From the NCBI GenBank assembly GCA_963973455.1, contig CAXAZF010000007.1:1-64000 (forward strand): a stretch of DNA of 64,000 nt. Direction: 5' to 3'. Origin of the DNA: Marixanthomonas sp002364245. Lineage in GTDB: Bacteria; Bacteroidota; Bacteroidia; Flavobacteriales; Flavobacteriaceae. Each line of letters begins with the position of its first letter. Position 1 is the first letter of the stretch. A program made the position numbers and the translations under genes. Below are positions 25,262 to 34,414 of the stretch, one piece after another. The notes under the pieces were generated by a model. It was not told where the DNA came from. It saw only the letters and a list, made by a program, of their open reading frames with translations, and did no database searches.

Positions 25262-25828
25262 ATGGCAACAACTTCAGATATAAGAAAAGGGTTATGTATT
25301 CATTATAACCATGATATTTATAAAATCATTGAATTTTTGCACGTGAAGCCGGGTAAAGGTCCGGCATTTGTGCGTACTAAACTAAAAAGTGTAACGACAG
25401 GAAAAGTAATTGACAACACTTTTTCTGCTGGTCATAAAATTGAGGATGTTCGTGTAGAAACGCATAAATTTCAATTCTTATATAATGAAGGGGAGTTTTA
25501 CCATTTTATGAATACGGAAGACTATACTCAAATACGTTTATTAAAAGAAGCATTGGATACGCCAGAACTAATGAAAGAGGGCGAAGTAGTAACTGTTTTA
25601 ATAAATACTGAAGATAATGCACCGCTTTCTGTAGAAATGCCTGCACACGTTACATTAGAGGTGACTTCAACCGAGCCTGGAGTAAAAGGTAATACAGCGA
25701 CAAATGCAACAAAACCTGCAATCGTTGAAACCGGAGCTGAAGTAAATGTCCCTTTATTTATTAATGAAGGTGATAAAATACGTGTTGATACTGAAAAAGG
25801 ACAATACCAAGAACGCATTAAAGAATAG
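25262..25828 (+). CDS. efp: Translation elongation factor P
   Basis: A 188-residue factor that relieves ribosome stalling at polyproline. The N-terminal KOW-like domain carries the loop KPGKGPAFVRTKLKSV with the central lysine that is modified in some lineages; OB-fold domains follow (NTEDYTQIRLLKEAL, EVTSTEPGVKGNTATNATKP, INEGDKIRVDTEKGQYQERI). Length is typical. It ends the lpx run and is followed by a terminator at 25852. Confidence 0.96.
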   Translation: MATTSDIRKGLCIHYNHDIYKIIEFLHVKPGKGPAFVRTKLKSVTTGKVIDNTFSAGHKIEDVRVETHKFQFLYNEGEFYHFMNTEDYTQIRLLKEALDTPELMKEGEVVTVLINTEDNAPLSVEMPAHVTLEVTSTEPGVKGNTATNATKPAIVETGAEVNVPLFINEGDKIRVDTEKGQYQERIKE

Positions 25829-25851
25829 ATAGGTAACTATCAAAATTTTAA

Positions 25852-25886
25852 ATCCCGTCATGATGCTATTGTGATGGGATTTTTTA
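25852..25886 (+). terminator. Intrinsic terminator after efp
   Basis: ATCCCGTCA (25852-25860) pairs with TGATGGGAT (25872-25880, one G-T wobble), followed by a T-run. The T-run merges with the -7 box of the next gene. Confidence 0.8.
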
Positions 25887-25892
25887 TATTTG
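25885..25892 (+). promoter_or_regulatory. -7 promoter box
   Basis: TATATTTG, 17 bases before ATG 25910; it overlaps the end of the efp terminator and rules out the in-frame start at 25871. Confidence 0.5.
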
Positions 25893-25909
25893 ATTTCAAA
25901 TTCGTACAA

Positions 25910-26848
25910 ATGAAATTTTCAAATCCCCAGACCTTGAAAGCAATTGCAGGTATTATTGACTGTGATTATGTTGGCGATGCAGCTTTTCCGGTATTGGGAT
26001 TGAACGAAATTCACGTAGTACAGCCCGGTGACATAGTATTTGTGGACCATCCCAAGTATTATGACAAAGCCTTGCAGTCACTTGCTACTATTGTTTTAAT
26101 TAATAAAGAAGTAGATTGCCCACCTGGAAAAGCGCTATTGATTAGTGATGACCCTTTTCGTGATTTTAATAAATTAATTAATCATTTTAATCCTTTTGTA
26201 GCAGCTTCAGCAGTCATAGCAGAATCTGCGAAAATTGGACATCATACTATTATTCAGCCCAATGTGTTTATTGGTAATAACGTAGAAATAGGTGATGATT
26301 GTGTAATTCACCCAAATGTTTCCATTTATGATAACACAAAAATTGGAAATAATGTCACCATCCATTCTGGCACTGTTTTAGGAGCCGATGCGTTTTATTA
26401 TAAAAACCGTCCAGAAAAATATGACAAGCTCTTAAGCGGTGGAAATGTAGTAATTAAAGATAATGTAGATATTGGTGCACAATGTACTATTGACAGTGGT
26501 GTCACAGCGTCTACAACTATTGGAGAAGGTACCAAGTTAGACAATCAAGTTCACGTAGGCCACGATACGGTAATAGGCAGTCGTTGCTTAATTGCTTCAC
26601 AAGTAGGGATTGCGGGTTGCGTGTTTATTGAAGATTTTGTAACTATTTGGGGTCAGGTTGGAATTACAAGCGGTGTTACCATCGGTGAAAAAGCGGTAAT
26701 TTCAGCGCAAAGCGGTGTAAGTAAATCGCTTCCCGGTCATAAATCGTATTTTGGAACACCTGCAGATGAATTCAGAAAAAAATATAAGGAACTGGCGTCT
26801 ATTCGCTTAATTCCGGACATAATCGATAAATTAGATAGAATAAAATGA
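25910..26848 (+). CDS. Second LpxD-like acyltransferase
   Basis: A 312-residue paralogue of LpxD. The N-terminal domain (VQPGDIVFVDHPKYYDKALQ) and hexapeptide beta-helix (IGHHTIIQPNVFIGNNVEIG, IGNNVTIHSGTVLGADAFYY) are intact, and LDNQVHVGHDTVIGSRCLIA keeps the catalytic His. Differences from the first copy: FYYKNRPEKYDKLLSGGNVV where LpxD has the FGF loop. Bacteroidota often carry two such genes; this one may use another acyl chain or another sugar nucleotide. It overlaps the next gene by 4 bases. Confidence 0.88.
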   Translation: MKFSNPQTLKAIAGIIDCDYVGDAAFPVLGLNEIHVVQPGDIVFVDHPKYYDKALQSLATIVLINKEVDCPPGKALLISDDPFRDFNKLINHFNPFVAASAVIAESAKIGHHTIIQPNVFIGNNVEIGDDCVIHPNVSIYDNTKIGNNVTIHSGTVLGADAFYYKNRPEKYDKLLSGGNVVIKDNVDIGAQCTIDSGVTASTTIGEGTKLDNQVHVGHDTVIGSRCLIASQVGIAGCVFIEDFVTIWGQVGITSGVTIGEKAVISAQSGVSKSLPGHKSYFGTPADEFRKKYKELASIRLIPDIIDKLDRIK

Positions 26849-27258
26849 GTAAAAGTGCAAAGGAAATTGTGAGGGGTTTTTATCTCTCAAATGTATTAAG
26901 TGATAATTCGGTTTTAGAAAAATATTTCCATCCCGATTTGGAATTGCTTTGGAACAGCACCAATGGACTAACCATTATGAATCATGAAGATTTGGTAGAT
27001 TATTTTACTGAAATGCGCAGAACCTATGATGACCTTAGGGTAGAGGTAAGCCACTTACTGCAAGACGGTGATTATGTTACTGTACGATACAAGTACTACA
27101 TAAAAACCATTGAAAATCCAGACGAAGAATTAGGAATCGCTCATTTTATGGCTATTTGGGAAGTTAAGGATGGAAAAATATACCGTGGTCACCAAATAAG
27201 TCAACCGGTAACCGATAATGATGATACAGAAAAATCATATCATAAGGTTAAAGTATAA
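26845..27258 (+). CDS. NTF2-like (SnoaL-type) protein
   Basis: A 137-residue cone-shaped alpha/beta protein. The order helix (AKEIVRGFYLSNVLSDNSVL), strand (HPDLELLWNSTNGLTIMNHE), helix (VDYFTEMRRTYDDLRVEVSH), strands (GDYVTVRYKYYIKTI and IAHFMAIWEVKDGKIYRGHQ) is the NTF2 fold. No catalytic residues can be assigned. It is translationally coupled (ATGA) to the LpxD-like gene, so a role linked to that pathway is possible but unproven. Confidence 0.8.
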   Translation: MSKSAKEIVRGFYLSNVLSDNSVLEKYFHPDLELLWNSTNGLTIMNHEDLVDYFTEMRRTYDDLRVEVSHLLQDGDYVTVRYKYYIKTIENPDEELGIAHFMAIWEVKDGKIYRGHQISQPVTDNDDTEKSYHKVKV

Positions 27259-27285
27259 ATTCTTTTAAAACCTATTTCAAAATAG

Positions 27286-27293
27286 TACCTTTG
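27286..27293 (+). promoter_or_regulatory. -7 promoter box (sucD)
   Basis: TACCTTTG, 72 bases before the sucD start. Confidence 0.5.
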
Positions 27294-27365
27294 CCTCGCT
27301 CTATAAAGCTTAAAAATAGAGCAACATAGATATCAATATAAAACAATAAAAAATTCTGAAAGAGA

Positions 27366-28238
27366 ATGAGCGTTTTAGTAAATAAAGATTCAAAAATCAT
27401 CGTACAAGGTTTTACCGGAAGTGAAGGTACATTTCACGCAGGTCAAATGATTGAATACGGTACAAATGTAGTTGGTGGTGTAACACCAGGAAAAGGTGGT
27501 CAAAAGCACCTAGACAAACCGGTTTTCAATACCGTAGCAGATGCAGTTAAAGAAACAGGAGCAGATGTAACTATTATATTCGTTCCCCCTGCTTTCGCAG
27601 CAGACGCGATTATGGAAGCTGCTAACGCAGGAATTAAAGTAATTATAACTATTACTGAAGGAATCCCAGTGGGCGATATGATTAAAGTAGCCGATTATAT
27701 TAAAGATAGAGATTGCCGCTTGGTAGGCCCTAACTGTCCTGGAGTTATTACACCTGGCGAAGCTAAAGTTGGTATTATGCCAGGGTTTGTTTTCAAAAAA
27801 GGTAAAATTGGAGTTGTTTCAAAATCTGGAACATTAACGTATGAAGCTGCTGATCAAGTTGTAAAACAAGGATTAGGAATCACAACAGCTATTGGTATTG
27901 GTGGTGATCCAATTATCGGAACTACCACAAAAGAAGCTGTAGAGCTTTTAATCAATGATGATGAAACAGAAGCAGTTGTTATGATTGGTGAAATTGGTGG
28001 TCAATTAGAAGCCGATGCTGCAAAATGGTACAAGGAAAGCGGAAGTAAAAAACCAATTATTGGTTTTATCGCTGGTGAAACAGCACCTGCTGGACGAACT
28101 ATGGGACACGCTGGAGCCATTGTGGGCGGAAGCGATGATACTGCTCAAGCTAAAAAGAAAATTTTAAGTGAATGTGGAATTCACGTTGTAGATTCACCTG
28201 CAGAAATAGGTAAAAAAGTTGCTGAAGTTCTAGGGTAA
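27366..28238 (+). CDS. sucD: Succinate--CoA ligase alpha subunit
   Basis: A 290-residue TCA-cycle subunit. The CoA-binding fold opens with IIVQGFTGSEGTFHAGQMIE; VGPNCPGVITPGEAKVGIMP and GKIGVVSKSGTLTYEAADQV follow; the phosphorylated His is in TMGHAGAIVGG near residue 247. Length is normal. The beta subunit (sucC) is not adjacent and must be elsewhere, as is usual in flavobacteria. A terminator lies at 28261. Confidence 0.96.
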   Translation: MSVLVNKDSKIIVQGFTGSEGTFHAGQMIEYGTNVVGGVTPGKGGQKHLDKPVFNTVADAVKETGADVTIIFVPPAFAADAIMEAANAGIKVIITITEGIPVGDMIKVADYIKDRDCRLVGPNCPGVITPGEAKVGIMPGFVFKKGKIGVVSKSGTLTYEAADQVVKQGLGITTAIGIGGDPIIGTTTKEAVELLINDDETEAVVMIGEIGGQLEADAAKWYKESGSKKPIIGFIAGETAPAGRTMGHAGAIVGGSDDTAQAKKKILSECGIHVVDSPAEIGKKVAEVLG

Positions 28239-28260
28239 ACAACTATCTATATAAATATTA

Positions 28261-28290
28261 AAGTCCTGTTTTTTTAGCAGGGCTTTTTTT
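28261..28290 (+). terminator. Intrinsic terminator after sucD
   Basis: AAGTCCTG pairs with CAGGGCTT (28278-28285, one wobble), followed by T residues to 28290. Confidence 0.75.
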
Positions 28291-28297
28291 ATATTTG
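28290..28297 (+). promoter_or_regulatory. -7 promoter box (fabG)
   Basis: TATATTTG directly after the sucD terminator, 74 bases before the fabG start. Confidence 0.5.
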
Positions 28298-28371
28298 ATA
28301 TCTAAGTAAGATAATTGGTATCTTACGTTATTCTGAAAAACACCAATCAAAATTAATAGAACAAAATAGCT

Positions 28372-29118
28372 ATGAAATTATTAGAAGGCAAAACAGCAAT
28401 AATAACCGGTGGAAGCCGCGGAATAGGAAAAGGAATTGTAGAGACGTTTGTAAAACACGGTGCTAATGTAGCATTTACATATAACTCATCTAAAGAATCT
28501 GCCGAGGCTATCGCTTCCGATCTTTCTAAGGAAGGAGTAAAAGTAAAAGCGTATCAAAGTAACGCCGCCAATTTTGAAGACTCTCAAGAGTTAGCTGCTG
28601 AAGTTTTAAAAGAATTTGGTAGCATCGATATTTTGATAAACAATGCAGGTATTACAAAAGACAATCTTTTAATGCGTATTTCAGAAGAAGATTTTGATAA
28701 AGTAATCGAAGTGAACTTAAAATCTGTTTTCAATATGACTAAAGCGGTACAACGCGCTATGTTAAAACAGCGTAAAGGTTCTATTATCAATATGAGCTCT
28801 GTAGTAGGAGTAAAGGGAAATGCTGGACAGACCAATTATGCCGCATCTAAAGCTGGTATTTTAGGGTTTACAAAGTCCGTAGCTTTAGAATTGGGATCTC
28901 GCGATATTCGTTGTAATGCTATTGCACCCGGTTTTATTGAAACCGAAATGACAGGTAAGTTAAATGAAGAAACCGTACAGGGTTGGAGAGATGCTATACC
29001 ATTGAAGCGTGGTGGTTCACCAGAAGATATCGCCAATGCCTGTGTGTTTTTAGCAAGTGATCTTTCTGGCTACATAACTGGACAGGTATTGAACGTAGAT
29101 GGCGGAATGCTCACCTAA
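28372..29118 (+). CDS. fabG: 3-oxoacyl-ACP reductase
   Basis: A 248-residue short-chain dehydrogenase of fatty-acid elongation. The NADPH site is TAIITGGSRGIGKGIVETFV; then INNAGITKDNLLMRISEEDF, the catalytic Ser in INMSSVVGVKGNAGQ, the Tyr-Lys pair in TNYAASKAGILGFTKSVALE, and the C-terminal VFLASDLSGYITGQVLNVDG with GGM. Every FabG hallmark is present. It heads an apparent operon with the membrane protein at 29156 and the SPFH protein. Confidence 0.95.
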   Translation: MKLLEGKTAIITGGSRGIGKGIVETFVKHGANVAFTYNSSKESAEAIASDLSKEGVKVKAYQSNAANFEDSQELAAEVLKEFGSIDILINNAGITKDNLLMRISEEDFDKVIEVNLKSVFNMTKAVQRAMLKQRKGSIINMSSVVGVKGNAGQTNYAASKAGILGFTKSVALELGSRDIRCNAIAPGFIETEMTGKLNEETVQGWRDAIPLKRGGSPEDIANACVFLASDLSGYITGQVLNVDGGMLT

Positions 29119-29155
29119 TCAGTATTTAAAAACCATAAACTTGAATCACTAATAA

Positions 29156-31189
29156 TTGACGACTGAAACCATACTATATATCATCATCGCCGGCGTAATT
29201 TCCCTTGCGCTGGCGTTGTTCATGTATGGTTATAAAAATAAATATTCCAGATCATTACGTTGGGTCTTTGGAGTATTACGCTTTATCACGTTGTTTTCAC
29301 TTTTAGTGTTGCTAATAAACCCGAAGTTTAAAAGTGAAACGTATTCCGTCGAAAAGCCAAAACTGCCTGTATTAGTTGATAATTCAGCTTCTATAGTCGA
29401 ATTAAATCAAACCAATCAAGTTTCAGCGCTACTTGAAAAGCTAAAAAACAATGAAGAACTGAATGAAAAGTTTGATCTTTCTTTCTTTTCCTTCGGCAGC
29501 GATTTTGAGGAGTTGGATTCTCTTTCTTTTTCAGAAAAAAACAGTAACCTTTCAAAAGCACTTGAAGCCACTGACAACCTTTTTAAAAATGAAAATGCAC
29601 CCACTATTTTGGTGACCGATGGTAACCAGACACTGGGAAGCGATTATGAGTTTACTTCAGCGACCTATAAAAACACTATTTACCCGTTTATTTTAGGTGA
29701 TTCCACTAAACATACCGATCTTAAAATTGAACGTCTAAACAGTAATCGTTATGCATTTTTAAAAAATAAGTTTCCTGTAGAAGTTATATTGGTGTACAAT
29801 GGAACAAATAACGTAAGTTCACAGTTTGTGATTTCGCAAAACGGAACGAATGTTTATCAAGAAAATGTAAGTTTTTCAGAAGATAACAATAGTAAAACAC
29901 TAAACTTTACACTTCCCGCAACGAGTGTAGGGTTACAGAAATATACAGCTCAAATTGTACCCTTGGAAGATGAAAAGAACAAAACCAATAATAGTAAACA
30001 GTTTGCGGTTGAAGTAATTGATCAAGCAACCAATGTCCTTGTGGTTAGTGACATTATTCATCCAGATTTAGGAGCCTTAAAAAAATCAATAACTACTAAT
30101 GAGCAACGCACGGTTACTTTTAAAAAGCCTTCAGAAGCTATTACTACATTAAATGACTATCAATTAGTTGTCCTTTATCAACCAGACCGTGGTTTCACAC
30201 AAGTTTATTCAGAAATAGAAAACTTCAAAAAAAATACCTTGACTATTACTGGAACCAATACCGATTGGAATTTTTTAAATTCAATTCAGCAGGAATTTAA
30301 AAAAGAGACCAGTTTGCAAACTGAAGATGTTTCAGCAACATTGAACAACAACTTTAGCACTTTTGCGGTAGAGGATATTGGGTTTAATGAGTTTCCACCA
30401 CTAAAAACAACATTTGGGGATTTAAGCATAACGGTCGCTAACGAAATTTTATTAGGACAATCAATCAATGGGTTTGATACTGGTACGCCTATGTTGGCCA
30501 CAATGGAGCTAAATGGAAAACGTACTGCCATATGGGATGGAGAAGATTTTTGGAAGTGGCGGGCACAATCGTATTTGCAGACCGACAATTTTCAAGAGTT
30601 TGATGGCTTTATAGGCAAATTGATACAATTTTTGGCATCTAATAAACGCCGTAGCCGTATAGAAGTGAGTAACGAAACTTTTTATTACAACAATAACCCG
30701 ATAAAAGTTTCGGCACAATATTTTGATAAAAACTATGTGTTTGACTCTCGTGCAGCATTAAACATTACAGTGCGCAATACGGAAACTGAAAAACAAACTG
30801 TTTTTCCTATGTTATTGAGAAATAACTTTTATGAAGTAGACTTAAACAGTTTACCGGCAGGGGAATACAGGTATACTGTTTCAGTTGGGGATGAATCAAT
30901 TTCACGTAGTGGGAACTTTACTATCCTTGACTTTAACGTAGAACAACAGTTTTTAAACGCTGATGTCTCTAAGCTGAAACGAGTCGCGCAACAAACAAAA
31001 GGAACAGCCTATTTTTCTTCAGAAACAGAGCGCATGATAGCCTCTTTAGTCGCTGACGATTCTTACCAATCCATTCAGAAAAGCGAACTAAAAACCGTAC
31101 CTTTGATTGATTGGAAATACCTACTTGCACTTATAGTTTTAAGTCTTAGTGCTGAGTGGTTTATTAGAAAATACAACGGACTTATATAA
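29156..31189 (+). CDS. Large membrane protein with VWA-like domain
   Basis: A 677-residue protein beginning at TTG 29156. Two N-terminal spans (ILYIIIAGVISLALALFMYG; LRWVFGVLRFITLFSLLVLL) precede a long exported part whose first 120 residues resemble a von Willebrand A fold: LPVLVDNSASIVE (DxSxS metal-site pattern) and APTILVTDGNQTLGSDY. Beta-sandwich-like repeats follow, and a last span lies near residue 655 (WKYLLALIVLSLSAEWFI). This is the layout of Bacteroidota BatA-like or CARDB-type membrane proteins; the function is unknown. It is probably co-transcribed with fabG. Confidence 0.75.
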   Translation: MTTETILYIIIAGVISLALALFMYGYKNKYSRSLRWVFGVLRFITLFSLLVLLINPKFKSETYSVEKPKLPVLVDNSASIVELNQTNQVSALLEKLKNNEELNEKFDLSFFSFGSDFEELDSLSFSEKNSNLSKALEATDNLFKNENAPTILVTDGNQTLGSDYEFTSATYKNTIYPFILGDSTKHTDLKIERLNSNRYAFLKNKFPVEVILVYNGTNNVSSQFVISQNGTNVYQENVSFSEDNNSKTLNFTLPATSVGLQKYTAQIVPLEDEKNKTNNSKQFAVEVIDQATNVLVVSDIIHPDLGALKKSITTNEQRTVTFKKPSEAITTLNDYQLVVLYQPDRGFTQVYSEIENFKKNTLTITGTNTDWNFLNSIQQEFKKETSLQTEDVSATLNNNFSTFAVEDIGFNEFPPLKTTFGDLSITVANEILLGQSINGFDTGTPMLATMELNGKRTAIWDGEDFWKWRAQSYLQTDNFQEFDGFIGKLIQFLASNKRRSRIEVSNETFYYNNNPIKVSAQYFDKNYVFDSRAALNITVRNTETEKQTVFPMLLRNNFYEVDLNSLPAGEYRYTVSVGDESISRSGNFTILDFNVEQQFLNADVSKLKRVAQQTKGTAYFSSETERMIASLVADDSYQSIQKSELKTVPLIDWKYLLALIVLSLSAEWFIRKYNGLI

Positions 31190-31210
31190 ACCAAAAAAAC
31201 ATAAAATATA

Positions 31211-32026
31211 ATGGAAAGATTACCCAAAATAGGAATACCGTTAATTATCGGTATCATCATAATAATAATCGTCATAGCTAAATCTGCTGTAACTATATCT
31301 TCAGGTGAAGCTGGTGTGCTTTATAAACGCTTTGGAGGTGGAGTTGTAACCGATGAGCCAGCGCTTAGCGAAGGATTTCATATTGTAGCCCCTTGGAACG
31401 ATGTTTTTATATACGAAGTACGTCAACAATCATTGGATGAATCGATGAAAGTACTTTCATCAAATGGTTTGGATATTCGGTTGGAAGCTTCTGTATGGTT
31501 TCAACCAGAGGATAGTAACTTAGGAAAGTTACATCAAGAAAAAGGTGAGGATTATATTACAAGATTAATAAAGCCTGCGGTGCGTTCTGCAACCCGTGCG
31601 GTAGTAGGTCGTTATACACCAGAACAGTTGTACGCGAGTAAGCGTGAATCTATACAAAGTGAAATGTTAGAAGAGACCAAAAACTTATTGGAAAACCAAT
31701 TTGTTCAAGTAAACCGGATTTTGGTTCGTGATATTTCGTTACCGGAAACTATTAAAGTGGCCATTGAGCGTAAATTAAGACAGGAACAGGAATCTCTGGA
31801 GTACGAATTCCGATTGGAAAAAGCCCAGAAAGAAAAAGAACGTCAGCGTATTGAAGCAGAAGGTAAAGCGGCAGCAAACAGTATTTTAAGTGCTTCGTTA
31901 ACTGATAAGATATTGCAGGAAAAAGGTATTCAAGCAACTGTAAAGCTTTCAGAATCTAATAATAGTAAAGTTATTGTAATTGGTTCTGGGGATAGTGGAA
32001 TGCCGATTATCTTAGGAAATCAATAA
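31211..32026 (+). CDS. SPFH/prohibitin-family membrane protein
   Basis: A 271-residue protein with one N-terminal span (IGIPLIIGIIIIIIVIAKSA) and a prohibitin-type SPFH domain: AVTISSGEAGVLYKRFGGGV, EGFHIVAPWNDVFIYEVRQQ and RSATRAVVGRYTPEQLYASK. A coiled coil follows (RKLRQEQESLEYEFRLEKAQ, then KEKERQRIEAEGKAAANSIL). Such proteins form large membrane ring scaffolds that shield membrane proteases. It follows the VWA-like gene by 21 bases. Confidence 0.9.
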   Translation: MERLPKIGIPLIIGIIIIIIVIAKSAVTISSGEAGVLYKRFGGGVVTDEPALSEGFHIVAPWNDVFIYEVRQQSLDESMKVLSSNGLDIRLEASVWFQPEDSNLGKLHQEKGEDYITRLIKPAVRSATRAVVGRYTPEQLYASKRESIQSEMLEETKNLLENQFVQVNRILVRDISLPETIKVAIERKLRQEQESLEYEFRLEKAQKEKERQRIEAEGKAAANSILSASLTDKILQEKGIQATVKLSESNNSKVIVIGSGDSGMPIILGNQ

Positions 32027-32050
32027 GGATTTAAACATATATTATTATTT

Positions 32051-32080
32051 AAAAACCGCTTCTATTTGAAGCGGTTTTTT
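32051..32080. terminator. Bidirectional terminator
   Basis: AAACCGCTTC (32053-32062) and GAAGCGGTTT (32068-32077) with flanking A- and T-runs, between the convergent SPFH and symporter genes. Confidence 0.88.
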
Positions 32081-32088
32081 TTATATAA

Positions 32089-33840
32089 TTATTTCCGTCT
32101 CCAGAGTTTAAAAATAAAGAAAGCTGAAATAGCTGCAATGCCTATTAAAATTGATGCACCCAGCATATTTCCGTAGATAACATATCCTGTAGCAAATAAT
32201 GATGTGTACACAAATACAATTCCTAATAGCATAGAAGCCAAATCAATGGTAAAGACATCGTGTGTAACTTTTAAATCTATATTCTTATTTTCCGCAATTT
32301 TTTTAAATGTATTCCAGCCTTTTCCGTAAGGTGTCACTTGATTATAGAATGAAGCTAGCTTTTCAGTTTTGGTAGGGCGAGTACATAATGTTACGGTTAC
32401 CCAGGATACTGTTGTGATTAATACATTAAGAACTAATTTTTCATGACCTTCTAAATTAAAGTTACCAAACTCAAACACCAAAGCGACAATAAACGAAACA
32501 ACCATTCCAGTAATTTCACTATATGCGTTGATTCGCCACCAAAACCAACGAAGGATAAAAATTAAACCTGTTCCGGCACCAATAGAAAGCAAGATTTGAA
32601 ACGTTTCTAACGCACTACTTAACACTAAAGCAAGTAAAGCTGAAATAGCCATTAAAATTACTGTTGACAGTCTCCCTAGGGTCACCAATTGTTTTTCAGT
32701 TGCTTCTGGCTTTACAAAACGTTTATAAAAATCTAATGATATATAAGACGCACCCCAGTTTAAATGTGTGGAAATAGTACTCATAAAAGCTGCTATTAAT
32801 GATGCTACGACTAGCCCCAATAATCCAGCCGGTAAGTTAGTAAGCATGGCAGGGTAACCTAAATCGTTTCCTAATACTGCATTGGGAAACTCTTTACCAA
32901 TATCTGCAACTTCAGGATACAGAACTAATGAAGCCAGAGCGATAATAATCCATGGCCACGGTCTTAAAGCATAATGTGCTACATTAAATAGTAGAGTAGC
33001 GCCAATGGCATTTTTTTCATCTTTAGCTGAAAGCATCCGTTGCGCTATATAACCACCTCCGCCTGGTTCTGCTCCTGGGTACCAAACACTCCACCATTGT
33101 ACGGCAATGGGTATTATTAATAAGGTTAGCAACGATTCAGTATCGTTAAAATCAGGTAAAAAGTGTAGTTTGTCTGAAACGTTTTCGTGTGTCAGTAGGT
33201 TTTCCAATCCACCAATTTCTGGCATAGTAACTATATAATAAGCTGCCCAGATCGAACCGATCATAGCAATGATAAATTGTAAAAAATCGGTTAATATAAC
33301 ACCTCGAAGACCACCAATTGAACTATAAGTGACGGTAATTATCGAAGCATATAATACACATTGCCAAGGGGCCAAATCGAATAAAATTCCACCAATTTTT
33401 ATAGCTGCCAAGCAAACTGAAGCCATTATCATAACATTGAAGAAGACACCTAGATATATAGCTCTAAAGCCCCGAAGAAAAGCTGCTTCTTTTCCGCTAT
33501 ATCGAAGTTCATAAAACTCAAGGTCTGTTAATACTTGTGATCGTCTCCACAGTTTTGCGTACACAAAAACCGTGAGCATTCCGGTAATTAAAAAAGTCCA
33601 CCAAATCCAGTTACCGGAAATTCCATTTTGCCTTACAATATCGGTTACCAAGTTTGGTGTGTCTGCTGAAAAGGTAGTTGCCACCATAGAAATACCCAAT
33701 AACCACCATGGCATATTTCGTCCTGAAAGGAAAAACTCTTGTGTGTTTTTGCCAGACTTTTTTGCAACTACAAGACCGATTATTATAAAGACTGCGAAAA
33801 AAGAAAGGATTAATACCCAGTCAAGTGTGGCTAAATGCAT
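32089..33840 (-). CDS. Sodium:solute symporter
   Basis: A 583-residue SSS-family carrier with about 13 to 15 spans. It opens with the first family helix (WVLILSFFAVFIIIGLVVAK), then QEFFLSGRNMPWWLLGISMV and ATTFSADTPNLVTDIVRQNG, the sodium-site region, and SSIGGLRGVILTDFLQFIIA, the SSS signature. The substrate is not evident; sugars, sialic acids or osmolytes are all known for the family. It is the last gene of a minus-strand operon with the OmpA and HhH genes. Confidence 0.92.
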   Translation of the reverse strand: MHLATLDWVLILSFFAVFIIIGLVVAKKSGKNTQEFFLSGRNMPWWLLGISMVATTFSADTPNLVTDIVRQNGISGNWIWWTFLITGMLTVFVYAKLWRRSQVLTDLEFYELRYSGKEAAFLRGFRAIYLGVFFNVMIMASVCLAAIKIGGILFDLAPWQCVLYASIITVTYSSIGGLRGVILTDFLQFIIAMIGSIWAAYYIVTMPEIGGLENLLTHENVSDKLHFLPDFNDTESLLTLLIIPIAVQWWSVWYPGAEPGGGGYIAQRMLSAKDEKNAIGATLLFNVAHYALRPWPWIIIALASLVLYPEVADIGKEFPNAVLGNDLGYPAMLTNLPAGLLGLVVASLIAAFMSTISTHLNWGASYISLDFYKRFVKPEATEKQLVTLGRLSTVILMAISALLALVLSSALETFQILLSIGAGTGLIFILRWFWWRINAYSEITGMVVSFIVALVFEFGNFNLEGHEKLVLNVLITTVSWVTVTLCTRPTKTEKLASFYNQVTPYGKGWNTFKKIAENKNIDLKVTHDVFTIDLASMLLGIVFVYTSLFATGYVIYGNMLGASILIGIAAISAFFIFKLWRRK

Positions 33841-33850
33841 ACAGTATTTT

Positions 33851-34414
33851 TTAGTAAGCTATTAAGGATTTTGCTTGCCCTACCCAGTCATCACGTTCAA
33901 TTCTACCAGGAAAAAAGTCTATAATTTCGGTAAGGGCTCGTATATCAGAAGCAGTAAGTTTGCTTATTTGCTCAAAGGTGTAAATATCAATTTCATTAAG
34001 TTTTTCTTCAATATAAGGACCAATACCGTCTATTCTCGTAAGATTGTCCCGTTCAAAACTATGAGCGAAACCAATAGTTTCATAGTTTAGTTTTGGTTTA
34101 TCTTTTGTATAGGTGACAAAACTGGTTCGTGCTTTTTCCAAAACGTCTTTCGGATTGACAATTTCTTTTTGAGTCTGTTTTACAACTTCAAAAATTTTAG
34201 GCTTTATTTCAGTAAAGATAGTTTCAATATCGTTTACTTTTTGTTGTGACTTAGCAGCATTTACTTCACCTTTCAGTTTTTTTATAAACTTTCTACTTTT
34301 CTTTTTTTGCAACCACCAGCCTGAAAAATAACCAATAAGGAAAGAACTGAACATTAAAAGAAAAATGCCTAGCAGACTGGAAAACTGATTTATGAATTCA
34401 AAAACACTATCCAT
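33851..34414 (-). CDS. Membrane-anchored helix-hairpin-helix protein
   Basis: A 187-residue protein. One N-terminal span (LGIFLLMFSSFLIGYFSGWW) is followed by a basic linker (QKKKSRKFIKKLKGEVNAAK), a coiled region, and a C-terminal helix-hairpin-helix unit: LTRIDGIGPYIEEKLNEIDI, then YTFEQISKLTASDIRALTEI. The same domain occurs in many OmpA-linked proteins and in predicted 5'-nuclease-like proteins; catalytic acids are not seen. It overlaps the OmpA gene by 8 bases, so the two are co-translated. Confidence 0.8.
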   Translation of the reverse strand: MDSVFEFINQFSSLLGIFLLMFSSFLIGYFSGWWLQKKKSRKFIKKLKGEVNAAKSQQKVNDIETIFTEIKPKIFEVVKQTQKEIVNPKDVLEKARTSFVTYTKDKPKLNYETIGFAHSFERDNLTRIDGIGPYIEEKLNEIDIYTFEQISKLTASDIRALTEIIDFFPGRIERDDWVGQAKSLIAY

